Part shown: one piece after another, positions 49,962 to 57,832 of the stretch
Layout of the letters: every line of letters begins with the position of its first letter
How positions within the stretch are numbered: position 1 is the first letter of the stretch
Origin: Chloroflexota bacterium
Lineage (GTDB): Bacteria; Chloroflexota; UBA11872; UBA12225
Assembly (NCBI GenBank): GCA_030447525.1
Contig: JAUJOR010000009.1
Coordinates: 62,001 to 126,000 of the forward strand
Reading direction: 5' to 3'
Length of the DNA stretch: 64,000 nt
The notes under the pieces: generated by a model
Seen by the model: only the letters and a program-made list of their open reading frames with translations
The model's database searches: none
What the model was told of the DNA's origin: nothing
Program-made: the position numbers and the translations under genes

Positions 49962-50374
49962 ATGGTGAAGGTTGCGGTCACTTATCCCATCCCCTTCAGT
50001 GTAGCGGCCCCGCAGGCGCCGGACGGTCTATGACAGTGTGGACACCGCCCGCTTTCGGCCTGCTCAGACAGAGTGTCAGAGAACAGTGATCCTTATTGAT
50101 CGCCCCTTGCCTCATGAGGGCATCGACTACTTGATGCAAGCCGCCGGCGCCGAGACGCGCTTGGTTATCGTTGGAAGAACATAGCGTGGCGACTACTTCG
50201 AGTGACTGACTACTTCGAGTGACTTACTACTTCGAATGTCTCCAGCGACTGTCTGCCGGCCAGGATGTGATCTCCCCGACGAACGCCCCCAGTGAGCGAG
50301 CCGTGAAGGAGTGTCAGTCGAGCATCGTGAAGTCACTCGTTTCACCCGACCATCTCCTCTCGTTCCGGTTATAA
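49962..50374 (+). pseudogene. Decayed GT4 glycosyltransferase, related to the intact gene at 56590
   Basis: Three pieces in three different frames match successive parts of the intact GT4 at 56590. The first (49962) reads VKVAVTYPIPF, like LKVAIVYPIPF in the intact protein. The second (50086) reads VILIDRPLPHEGIDYLMQA and LVIVGR, like VLFVGRLLPHKGVNYLIEA and LVVVGR. The third (50228-50374) reads YFECLQRLSAGQDV and ECQSSIV, like YFQYLQELAKGKDV and EYQSSTV. The part between the first two pieces (about 160 residues in the intact gene) is missing, and everything after QSS is lost. It is therefore a remnant of a duplicate or of a related gene. A 17-base triplication lies between pieces two and three. 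Confidence 0.85.
50191..50241. repeat. 17-base tandem triplication inside the decayed glycosyltransferase
   Basis: GACTACTTCGAGTGACT stands at 50191-50207 and again at 50208-50224. A third, altered copy (TACTACTTCGAATGTCT) is at 50225-50241. Only the third corresponds to the ancestral reading frame (YFECLQ), so the other two look like later duplications. Confidence 0.85.
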
Positions 50375-50419
50375 ACCGCTAATCTTAACGCTTATCTGGC
50401 AGGTCCCCAGGAGATCGCT

Positions 50420-51727
50420 ATGGACGACACAGAACACCCCCGTAGAAAGTCCAGGGCAGAGCGGGACGTATCCACAGGCGCCCTTCCAGGTGACACTGTG
50501 GCGGTGACGCGCACCTGTCGCGCCTGCGGGGGTTCCCGGCTGTCGCCGATCCTTTCGCTCGGGCAGACCCCACTTGCTAACCGGCTCTTATCCGCCGATC
50601 AGCTCGGGCAAGTGGCGCCCCGCTATCCCCTCACGCTTGCATTCTGCTCTGATTGTACGCTGGTTCAGCTTCTGGAGACCGTGGCCCCTGAAGTGCTCTT
50701 TCGAGAGTACGTCTATTTCTCGTCGTTCTCGGATACGATGGTGCGCCACGCCGAGGCGCTGGCTAAAGAGCTGATCCAGTCTCGGGCTCTCGACTCAAGG
50801 AGCCTAGTCGTGGAACTGGCGAGTAATGATGGTTACTTGCTCCAGTTTTTTGCCTGTGCCGGCGTCCCGGTGCTGGGCATCGATCCAGCCGAGAACGTGG
50901 CCAGGGTAGCGGAGCAGCGAGGCATTCGAACGCTGGCAAAGTTCTTCGACCGGGGCCTGGCCCAATCGCTGTGCTCAGCGGGCGCGGTGGCGGACGTGAT
51001 CATCGGTATCAACGTTCTGGGACACGTGGCCGATCTCAATGGCTTCGTGGCAGGGATGGAGATCCTGGCGGCAGAGCACGGGATCATCGTAATCGAAGTA
51101 CCATACGTGAAAGACATGCTAGATCGCTGCGAGTTTGACACGATCTATCATGAGCATCTGCACTACTTCTCCGTCACATCGCTTGATCGCTTATTCGCCG
51201 CGCATGGTCTGCGGGTGATGGACGTGCAGCGTCTGACCATTCACGGTGGGACGTTGCGCGTGTTCGTGTCACATGCTGGATCGACCGGTGACCGGCCGCA
51301 GGTGGATCGGCTGCTGCAGGAAGAAGGTCGCTGGGGCGTGGGGGACGCGGACGTCTACGGAACCTTTGCCGGCCGGGTCGCCGAACTGCGCCAGGCGCTG
51401 CGGTCGTTACTCGATGACCTCAAGGGGAACGGGAATCGCATCGCAGCGTACGGAGCGGCGGCGAAGGGTAGCACGTTACTGTCCTACGCTGGAATCGGCG
51501 AAGAGTGCCTCGACTTCGTCGTCGACCGGAGTACCTACAAGCAGGGTCGCTTCATGCCGGGGAGTCGTCTACCTATCTACCCTCCAGAGCGCTTGGTTGA
51601 AGAGATGCCTGAGTATGTCCTCTTATTGACGTGGAACTTCGCCGATGAGATCTTGGCTCAGCAAGCGGAGTATCGACGTCGGGGCGGCAAGTTCATCGTG
51701 CCGGTTCCAGAGCCGCATATCGTCTGA
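50420..51727 (+). CDS. NDP-hexose C-methyltransferase (TylC3/NovU type)
   Basis: This 435-residue protein has the three parts of sugar C-methyltransferases. A zinc-binding N-terminus has C33, C36, C76 and C79 (CRACG and CSDC, with LGQTPLANRL between). A central SAM-binding domain has VVELASNDGYLLQFF, VLGIDPAENVA and GINVLGHVADLNGF. A C-terminal domain has IYHEHLHYFSVTSL and the AAYGAAAKGSTLLSY and DRSTYKQGRFMPGS blocks. The family adds a methyl group at C-3 (or C-5) of NDP-4-keto-6-deoxyhexoses. With rfbF and rfbG nearby the substrate is probably CDP-4-keto-6-deoxyglucose. The long polar N-terminus before the first Cys (about 30 residues) may mean that a start slightly downstream is used. Confidence 0.9.
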   Translation: MDDTEHPRRKSRAERDVSTGALPGDTVAVTRTCRACGGSRLSPILSLGQTPLANRLLSADQLGQVAPRYPLTLAFCSDCTLVQLLETVAPEVLFREYVYFSSFSDTMVRHAEALAKELIQSRALDSRSLVVELASNDGYLLQFFACAGVPVLGIDPAENVARVAEQRGIRTLAKFFDRGLAQSLCSAGAVADVIIGINVLGHVADLNGFVAGMEILAAEHGIIVIEVPYVKDMLDRCEFDTIYHEHLHYFSVTSLDRLFAAHGLRVMDVQRLTIHGGTLRVFVSHAGSTGDRPQVDRLLQEEGRWGVGDADVYGTFAGRVAELRQALRSLLDDLKGNGNRIAAYGAAAKGSTLLSYAGIGEECLDFVVDRSTYKQGRFMPGSRLPIYPPERLVEEMPEYVLLLTWNFADEILAQQAEYRRRGGKFIVPVPEPHIV

Positions 51728-51776
51728 GGGTGAACCGGGGACGCGCGGCGGCGCTTCAGTCTGGTGACGGCGCCGG

Positions 51777-52826
51777 ATGAGATCACTCGATGAGGGTAGC
51801 CGAGGCGCATCTAAAGAGAGCCTAAGGAGTCATGGCATGCGCAGCGCTGGCGCTACACCGTGGGTACGACGTGTTGCGAGAGAGACCGCCATTGCCGGTG
51901 CCGCAATGGCTTGCCGTCTAGACCCACTTCGGCGTGTTGGCGACCTCACCGTGCAGCGTCTGTCCACATGGCCCTATCTGAGGCGGATGGCCAACTCCGC
52001 CGGTCATGCCTGGCGCACGGCCAACATCCAGGCAGGCACAGCTGGCCATCGCCGAGTGGTTGGCACGCGCCATGGTGTACGGCTGGCCGTCAGCCTTGAA
52101 GACTATGCAGGCTGCCACATACTCGTACATGGGGAGCTCGATCCTGAGGTATCAAGGCTGCTAAAGCGGATAGTGCCCCCTGGGGCCGTGGCGCTAGACA
52201 TCGGCGCGAACGTAGGTTACTACGCATGCCTGCTCGCTCGACTCGTGGGCACGAGCGGCCATGTCCACGCATTTGAGGCCAATCCCCCCACATGTGATCT
52301 CCTGCGTCACTCCGTGCAGTGCAACGGCTTCCTGGACCGAGTCTCCGTTGTATGTGCAGCCGTGGCCGACGCTCCGGGTACCATGGAGTTCTTCCCAAGC
52401 GCAGATGCTAGAAACTCCGGAGTCTCGTCTCTGCTGCGTCACCCTCATCTAATGGACAGTACACCCATACGAGTGCCCACAATTACTGTAGATGATTACC
52501 TGTCACAGATCAATGCGCCTCCAATACACTTTATTAAAATGGATGTTGAATGTGCAGAACCTCTAGTCCTCCAGGGCATGAGTGGCATGCTTTCGAAGAG
52601 CGCTCCCCCTTTCATCGTGAGCGAAGTGACCGAGAGTGCGGCACAGATCGTTAGCGGACGAGAGTTGATCGCCCAGTTCTCCGGCTGGGACTATGATCCG
52701 TACGACATCCGATCAACGGGTCTCGTGCCCACCGACACCGGCCGCACCAGCTTCCAGGTCGAGAACGTGTGTTTCGTCCACCGCCGTGCCGGCGCTTCTC
52801 TGGCGGGACTCCTTGGCACCTCATGA
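51777..52826 (+). CDS. FkbM family methyltransferase
   Basis: This 349-residue protein has an Arg-rich N-terminus (about 1-90) that I cannot assign, then the FkbM core. It has GAVALDIGANVGYYACLLARL (in part; motif I), VHAFEANPPTCDLL, a VAAVADAPG-like strand, VPTITVDDYL, HFIKMDVECAEPLVLQGM and PPFIVSEV. This family O-methylates sugars and polyketides. Codon use is less G+C-biased than in the membrane array; for example, 52501-52560 has only 23 G or C of 60. It is one of several methyltransferases in this part, so the final glycan is probably heavily methylated. ATG 51837 is an alternative start. Confidence 0.87.
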   Translation: MRSLDEGSRGASKESLRSHGMRSAGATPWVRRVARETAIAGAAMACRLDPLRRVGDLTVQRLSTWPYLRRMANSAGHAWRTANIQAGTAGHRRVVGTRHGVRLAVSLEDYAGCHILVHGELDPEVSRLLKRIVPPGAVALDIGANVGYYACLLARLVGTSGHVHAFEANPPTCDLLRHSVQCNGFLDRVSVVCAAVADAPGTMEFFPSADARNSGVSSLLRHPHLMDSTPIRVPTITVDDYLSQINAPPIHFIKMDVECAEPLVLQGMSGMLSKSAPPFIVSEVTESAAQIVSGRELIAQFSGWDYDPYDIRSTGLVPTDTGRTSFQVENVCFVHRRAGASLAGLLGTS

Positions 52827-52879
52827 CACTCCCTGAGTCGGTACAACCGGCGGGCGGATGGCAGGGTAGTCTGTAGGCC

Positions 52880-53410
52880 ATGAGGTGGACTGAGCTGCGC
52901 CTGAGGGGGGCCTACGTCATAGACGTAGAGCCAGTCTACGACGAACGAGGCTTTTTCGCCCGCACCTGGTGCAGCCAGGAAGCGGAGCAGCGTGGCCTCG
53001 GCTTCTCCGCCGCCCAGTGCAGCGTGTCGTTCAACCGGCGTAAGGGGACGCTGAGGGGGATGCACTACCAGGCCGAGCCCCATGCGGAGATGAAGCTGGT
53101 GCGCTGCACAAGGGGGGCCATCTACGATGTGATCCTTGATCTGCGGCCAGACTCTGCGACGTTCATGCGCTGGGAAGCGGTGGAGCTGTCTTCTGAGAAT
53201 CGAGCGACCCTGTTCATACCGCAAGGTATGGCCCATGGGTTTCAAACCCTGGCCGACGATACGGAGGTGTCCTATCAGATATCAGAGCACTACGTGCCGG
53301 CGAGCGCGCGCGCCGTGCGCTGGAACGATCCGGCGTTCAACATTCTGTGGCCTCTGCCGGTCAGCATTATGTCCAGTCGTGACCGTGAGCGTCCCTTGTT
53401 CCGCCGGTGA
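52880..53410 (+). CDS. NDP-4-keto-6-deoxyhexose 3,5-epimerase (RmlC type)
   Basis: This 176-residue cupin enzyme has the RmlC landmarks YDERGFFARTW, QCSVSFNRRKGTLRGMHYQ with the catalytic His62, KLVRCTRGAIYDVILDLR, and FIPQGMAHGFQTL. The family inverts C-3 and/or C-5 of 4-keto-6-deoxy sugars, classically on dTDP-sugars. No dTDP pathway enzymes (RmlA, RmlB) are visible here, so CDP-4-keto-6-deoxyglucose or its C-methyl derivative is the likely substrate. Whether it acts on one or both carbons cannot be read from the sequence. Its stop overlaps the GTG start of the next gene (GTGA), so the two enzymes are probably made together. Confidence 0.9.
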   Translation: MRWTELRLRGAYVIDVEPVYDERGFFARTWCSQEAEQRGLGFSAAQCSVSFNRRKGTLRGMHYQAEPHAEMKLVRCTRGAIYDVILDLRPDSATFMRWEAVELSSENRATLFIPQGMAHGFQTLADDTEVSYQISEHYVPASARAVRWNDPAFNILWPLPVSIMSSRDRERPLFRR

Positions 53411-54318
53411 AGCGCGTGCTCCTGACCGGCTCAAGTGGGTTTATTGGACGGTGCACCCCTGCGTTGCTCGCCCCGTTGGGCTATGAGATTCATGCCGTGG
53501 GCAGGCACGGTCGCCCGGGGACGTCGCCAGGCCTTTCTTACCACGTGGCTGACCTGCTAGACGGGCGGGAGACCGAGGCCGTGCTGTCGCGAGTGCAGCC
53601 CACTCACCTGCTGCACTTCGCCTGGTACACCGTGCCCGGCAGATACTGGACGGCGCCCGACAATCTTCGATGGACCGAGGCTAGCCTGCGTCTGCTGCGG
53701 GCCTTCGAGGCACACGGTGGACGGCGAGTGGTCATGGCCGGGACGTGCGCCGAGTATGACTGGCGTTACGGGTATTGCTCAGAACGTCTCACTCCGGTCA
53801 TTCCATCGAGCCTCTACGGCACTTGCAAGCACGCCCTCCAGCAGGTGGTGAGCGCGCACTGCGCAGAGGTCGGGTTATCGAGCGCATGGGGCCGCATCTT
53901 CTTCGTCTATGGACCATACGAGCATCCGTCGCGTCTTGTCCCCTCTGTCATACGTGCGCTGCGTCAGGGCGTACCGGCCCGGTGCACCGCCGGGACACAG
54001 CTACGGGACTTTCTGCACGTCCGCGACGTGGCCGCGGCGTTCGTGGCGCTGCTGGACAGCACGATTGAGGGGCCGGTGAACATCGGCTCAGGCCAGCCGG
54101 TCGAAATCCGGCGCCTGATATACGCCATCGCTGACACGCTCGGGAGGCGTGATCTGGTTGAGCTCGGCGCCCTGGCGCTACCGGCGAGCGACCCGCTGGC
54201 GGTCATCGCCGACGTCGCGCGCCTACACGACGATCTGGGCTGGTCGCCGGAGTACGACCTCGACTCGGGTATCACAGACACGATCACGTGGTGGATGGGG
54301 CAAGCGGTTCAGACATGA
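53407..54318 (+). CDS. NAD(P)-dependent sugar epimerase/ketoreductase (extended SDR)
   Basis: This 303-residue extended SDR has TGSSGFIG at 7-14 for cofactor binding, an AGTCAEYDW segment where the usual Ser region stands, and YGTCK (137-141) as the catalytic Tyr-Lys pair. The C-terminal half has RIFFVYGPYEHPSRLVPS, LRDFLHVRDVAAAFVAL and NIGSGQPVEIRRLIYAIA. Coupled to the 3,5-epimerase by a GTGA overlap and to the CmcI-type gene by an ATGA overlap, it is the best candidate for the 4-ketoreductase that finishes the deoxysugar. Epimerase activity is the alternative. Confidence 0.85.
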   Translation: MKRVLLTGSSGFIGRCTPALLAPLGYEIHAVGRHGRPGTSPGLSYHVADLLDGRETEAVLSRVQPTHLLHFAWYTVPGRYWTAPDNLRWTEASLRLLRAFEAHGGRRVVMAGTCAEYDWRYGYCSERLTPVIPSSLYGTCKHALQQVVSAHCAEVGLSSAWGRIFFVYGPYEHPSRLVPSVIRALRQGVPARCTAGTQLRDFLHVRDVAAAFVALLDSTIEGPVNIGSGQPVEIRRLIYAIADTLGRRDLVELGALALPASDPLAVIADVARLHDDLGWSPEYDLDSGITDTITWWMGQAVQT

Positions 54319-55097
54319 GAATGACCATCGACACCGATACTGGCGAGCTGACGCACAATTTGGACGGTACCGCCCACGTGATCCCCCTCTATTCGCCAGA
54401 GGCCTTTAGCCGGCTGTCCGCGCTGTGGCTGACGGTGGGCTGGAACGAGAAGTACACCTACACCTTTAGCTGGCTCGGGCGACCGATCATTCAGCTCCCC
54501 GACGACCTGATGCGCATTCAAGAGGTCATCTATGCCGTCAAGCCGGACGTCATCGTCGAGACCGGCGTCGCACACGGCGGCTCGTTGATCTTCTACGCCA
54601 GCCTGTGTCACGCCATGGGGAGGGGGCGGGTGATCGGGGTGGACGTCGAGATTCGCCCCCATAACCGAAGCGCCATCGAGGCCCACGAGCTTGCGCGCTA
54701 CGTGACGCTGATCGAGGGCGACTCTACGGACGAGGCCACCGTCGCCAAGGTCAAGTCGTTGATTCAGGGGGACGAAAATGTCCTCGTGCTCCTGGACTCG
54801 GCCCATAGCAAGCAACACGTCCGCGGTGAGCTCGAGGCGTACCGTGACCTGGTATCGGTCGGCTCGTACATCGTGGCCACCGACGGGATCATGAAGGACC
54901 TGCACGACGTCCCGCGGGGACGCGCCGAGTGGGCATGGGATAACCCCGCCGCCGCCGCCGCGGAGTTCGCCCGGGCGCATCCGGAGTTCGTCATCGAGAA
55001 GCCGGCCTGGCCATTCAACGAGAGCGCCCTGCAGGAAAACGTCACCCACTGGCCCGGAGCGTGGCTACGGCGCCTCCCGCCGAGCGGTAGTGGGTGA
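54315..55097 (+). CDS. CmcI/RhmM-type O-methyltransferase (cephalosporin hydroxylase family)
   Basis: This 260-residue protein of the CmcI family has FSWLGRPIIQLPDDLMRIQEV (in part), IVETGVAHGGSLIFYAS as the SAM motif, GVDVEIRPHNR and VLLDSAHSKQHVRGELEAY. In spite of the family name, many members are SAM-dependent sugar O-methyltransferases, such as the rhamnosyl O-methyltransferases of glycan and rhamnolipid-like clusters. That role fits this locus. ATG 54315 is chosen because it overlaps the previous stop (ATGA); the frame is open to 54288, inside the upstream gene. Confidence 0.88.
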   Translation: MRMTIDTDTGELTHNLDGTAHVIPLYSPEAFSRLSALWLTVGWNEKYTYTFSWLGRPIIQLPDDLMRIQEVIYAVKPDVIVETGVAHGGSLIFYASLCHAMGRGRVIGVDVEIRPHNRSAIEAHELARYVTLIEGDSTDEATVAKVKSLIQGDENVLVLLDSAHSKQHVRGELEAYRDLVSVGSYIVATDGIMKDLHDVPRGRAEWAWDNPAAAAAEFARAHPEFVIEKPAWPFNESALQENVTHWPGAWLRRLPPSGSG

Positions 55098-55239
55098 ACG
55101 CGTTCCCGGTGCTCGCGGAGCGACAGACATGCGGAAGTGCGGTACCGTTTAGCCGCGTCACGTTTGGCTCTGCCGATCGTGACGCGCTTGATGCCTGGGC
55201 TGTCACTGGACATTCCTGCAGCTGGCAGTCCCGCTCGAA

Positions 55240-55563
55240 GAACCAAAGGCGCATTTCGCCTGCGACGGGCTTCTCGAGGATCAGGTTCGCTCTCTCGTCG
55301 GCTAGTTCTGTGACACGCTGCCTGCAGCGGTGATCGAGCGGCTCTCAGTGTTGCGCCTAGACGGCGACGTGTATAAGTCCACGATGGATGCGCCCAGTGC
55401 TCTCTGGATAGAGGTCTCGATCGGCGGCTACGTGATCGTAGATGACTTCCTTTCCCTGCCGGCATGCAAAGCAGCCGTGGAGGATCTCTGCAACACGCAC
55501 GGCAGCACGGACTCGATAAAGCCGATCGTTGAGAGTGGTGTATTCTGGGAGCGCTTCCTCTAA
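55240..55563 (+). pseudogene. Decayed TylF/MycF-type macrocin O-methyltransferase, C-terminal remnant
   Basis: In one frame the sequence reads LLEDQVRSLVG, a TAG stop at 55303-55305, FCDTLPAAVIERLSVLRLDGD, VYKSTMDA, IGGYVIVDDF, LPACKAAVEDL and GVFWERF. This is the C-terminal half of TylF-family O-methyltransferases, where LRLDGD..Y.STMD and GGYVIVDD..L..C..AV are diagnostic. The stop stands where the family has Trp in GWFxDTLP. A segment after STMDA is also shortened. The N-terminal half is absent; upstream bases to 55098 show no matching frame. The C-terminal 77 residues remain open from a GTG at 55330, but this piece lacks the SAM-binding glycine motif, so it is very unlikely to work. Confidence 0.8.
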
Positions 55564-56543
55564 TGGAACTCGCAGTGTCTTCTCTCTGCGCTGCCCCTGT
55601 GCCAGTGAGTGTTTGCATCCCCACGTATAATCGAGCGCACTACTTGCAAGGGGCCATCGAGTCGGTACTGACTCAGACCTACCACGAGTTCGAGATAATC
55701 GTCTCCGACAATGCCTCCACCGATGGTACGGAGGCGCTTGTGCGGTCGTTCCGCGATCTCCGGATCCGCTACCTACGAAATGAGCGGAATGTGGGTGGCC
55801 CGGCCAACTGGGTACGGGCGGTGTCCGCAGCCAGTGGAACCTACTGCGTCATCATTGGCGATGATGACCGTTGGGAACCGACGTTTCTCGAGCGACTCAC
55901 CGCCCCGCTTGACCAGCACCCGGATGTAGACGTGGCCTTCAGCGACCACTGGATCGTCGACGCCGACGGCCGGGTGCAGGCGGGCGTGAGCGACGCCTAC
56001 AGCACGGCTTATGGTAGAGCGACGCTGCCGCCAGGCAAGCACTGCCCCTTTGTCGACCTGGCCATCCGCATGCAGGCCCTGCTTACAACGGCTGCCCTGA
56101 TCCGGCGCGAGCGCATGCTTGCCGTGGGGGCACTCGATGCCCGCGCCGGCCTGGTGCTGGACTACTACCTATTTGCCCAACTGGCCCTCGCTGGCGGCGG
56201 GGCGTTCTACGTGCCGGAGCGGCTGGCGCACTACCGCGTGCACGCCCAGGGGGCCTCGGCGACGCAGCAGGCGCGCCTGTGGCAGGACATGGAGTGGGTC
56301 TGCGCGGAGCTGATCGGGAGCGTGCCGTCGCCTCGGCACGTGAAGGAGATTCGCCGGCGGTGGGCTGGGGCGCTGGCCAGTAAAGGGAGCAGCCTCCTGC
56401 GGGATGGCCGTCGGTGGCAGGCCGTAGGCGCCTTTGGCGAGTCCATCCGCCTGTCTCCAGTGGCGCTCCGCCCGTGGCTGGGGCTCGCCGCAGCACTCCG
56501 CTTGGGGTTCCGGCCGACGCTCCGCCAGCGGGCAGCGGGATGA
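55563..56543 (+). CDS. GT2 family glycosyltransferase
   Basis: This 326-residue GT-A enzyme has PVSVCIPTYNRAHYLQGAIES (in part) at about 13-33, IIVSDNASTDGT and the metal-binding IGDDDRW (about 99-105), followed by DVAFSDHWIVDADG. The region from about 200 on, with LDYYLFAQLALAGG and LAHYRVH, is the usual acceptor part. It would add a sugar to the lipid-linked glycan from an NDP-sugar in the cytoplasm. Its ATG overlaps the stop of the TylF remnant (TAATG), which suggests that the two were once a coupled pair. Confidence 0.9.
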   Translation: MELAVSSLCAAPVPVSVCIPTYNRAHYLQGAIESVLTQTYHEFEIIVSDNASTDGTEALVRSFRDLRIRYLRNERNVGGPANWVRAVSAASGTYCVIIGDDDRWEPTFLERLTAPLDQHPDVDVAFSDHWIVDADGRVQAGVSDAYSTAYGRATLPPGKHCPFVDLAIRMQALLTTAALIRRERMLAVGALDARAGLVLDYYLFAQLALAGGGAFYVPERLAHYRVHAQGASATQQARLWQDMEWVCAELIGSVPSPRHVKEIRRRWAGALASKGSSLLRDGRRWQAVGAFGESIRLSPVALRPWLGLAAALRLGFRPTLRQRAAG

Positions 56544-56589
56544 CGGCACTCCCACACGTCATCGGCAAGAATGTGACGGTGCTCCGTAA

Positions 56590-57675
56590 GTGAAGCGTCT
56601 GAAGGTGGCCATCGTCTATCCCATCCCTTTTGGTGAAGAGGGGAGCTATGGGGGCGGCGAGCGCTACGCGTGGGAGCTGGCACGAGCGATGTCTCTGGTG
56701 GCCGAGACGGTCTTCGTCACTATCGGACAGAAGCGCGATAGCCGACAACTGGGGCGGCTTCAGGTGGAGATGCATCCGTGGATCACGCTCGTGCGTGGGA
56801 TTCGGATCAATCCGCTCGCCCTAGGCTTTCTTCGGAGCCTCGCTGGCGTGGACGTCATTCACTGCCTGTCCTACAGCACGTTGGTGACGGACCTCTGCGT
56901 ACTCTTCGCGCGAACCACGGGAAAGCGAGTCTTTATTACCGACGTCGGAGGCGGGGGTGACGTCTCCCTAAAGTACTGGGTTGATGTCGCCAGCTTTTCC
57001 AGCGGCCTGCTCCTTCTCTCGGAATTCGCCGGCAGATCGTTTCCCGCATGCCCAGCCACACGTCACGTGATCTATGGGGGTGTCGACATTCAGCGCTTTC
57101 GCCCGGGAAACGGTGAGTCGACGGGGAAGGTGCTCTTCGTGGGGAGGCTCCTCCCGCACAAGGGAGTCAACTACCTCATCGAAGCGCTTGATCCGCACAC
57201 GCCGTTGGTAGTCGTCGGTCGCCCGTATCATCAAGCGTACTTCCAGTACTTGCAAGAGCTGGCGAAGGGTAAGGATGTCACGTTCGTGACGGACGCCAAC
57301 GACCAGCGCATCATCGCCGAGTATCAGTCGTCTACAGTAGCAGTACTTCCATCTGTGTACAACGACGTGTATGGCAACCACTGCGCGGTTCCTGAGCTAC
57401 TCGGATTAACCTTGCTGGAGGCGATGGCCTGTGGAACGCCAGTGATCTGTACGAGTGTCGGAAGCATGCCCGAAATTGTGGAGCATGGAGTGACCGGCAT
57501 CGTTGTCCCTCCGAACGACATCCGGTCGCTGTCTGAAGCGATCGCCCGCTTCACGGAAGATCCTGTCCGCGCTCGCGCTATGGGCAGGGCGTCGCACGCC
57601 AGAGTGCAGCATCTGTTCACGTGGACCAGGACAGCGGCGCGATGCCTCCAGGCATACGAGGGAGGTGCCGCATGA
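56590..57675 (+). CDS. GT4 family glycosyltransferase
   Basis: This 361-residue GT-B enzyme has LKVAIVYPIPFGEEGSYGGGERYAW (in part) as its Gly-rich N-terminal loop, GKVLFVGRLLPHKGVNYLIEA (in part; about 178), HCAVPELLGLTLLEAMACGTPVICT with the EX7E-type acidic pair, and VEHGVTGIVVPPND. It is the intact relative of the decayed copy at 49962. The GTG start at 56590 gives MKRLKVA; there is a 46-base gap from the GT2 gene. The sugar specificity is unknown. Parts of the gene are less G+C-rich than the membrane array. Confidence 0.9.
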   Translation: MKRLKVAIVYPIPFGEEGSYGGGERYAWELARAMSLVAETVFVTIGQKRDSRQLGRLQVEMHPWITLVRGIRINPLALGFLRSLAGVDVIHCLSYSTLVTDLCVLFARTTGKRVFITDVGGGGDVSLKYWVDVASFSSGLLLLSEFAGRSFPACPATRHVIYGGVDIQRFRPGNGESTGKVLFVGRLLPHKGVNYLIEALDPHTPLVVVGRPYHQAYFQYLQELAKGKDVTFVTDANDQRIIAEYQSSTVAVLPSVYNDVYGNHCAVPELLGLTLLEAMACGTPVICTSVGSMPEIVEHGVTGIVVPPNDIRSLSEAIARFTEDPVRARAMGRASHARVQHLFTWTRTAARCLQAYEGGAA

Positions 57676-57832
57676 CGGCGATGGGGCCGGTAGCGCGAAC
57701 GCGGGCTGACTCGAGGACCATTTGCCGCCTGGGTGGCTTGGGCATTGCGCCGATGCGGTTGAAGTCTCTCCTCCAGCTCAGCGCCCAATGATGCGGTACC
57801 CGTAAGCACCTTATTTCCCGCCGCTAGTAGCG

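Noticed and set aside
55098..55333. Small plus-strand gene of 79 codons before the TylF remnant
   Set aside because: Its sequence has no family features and lies in a different frame from the remnant whose homology can be followed.
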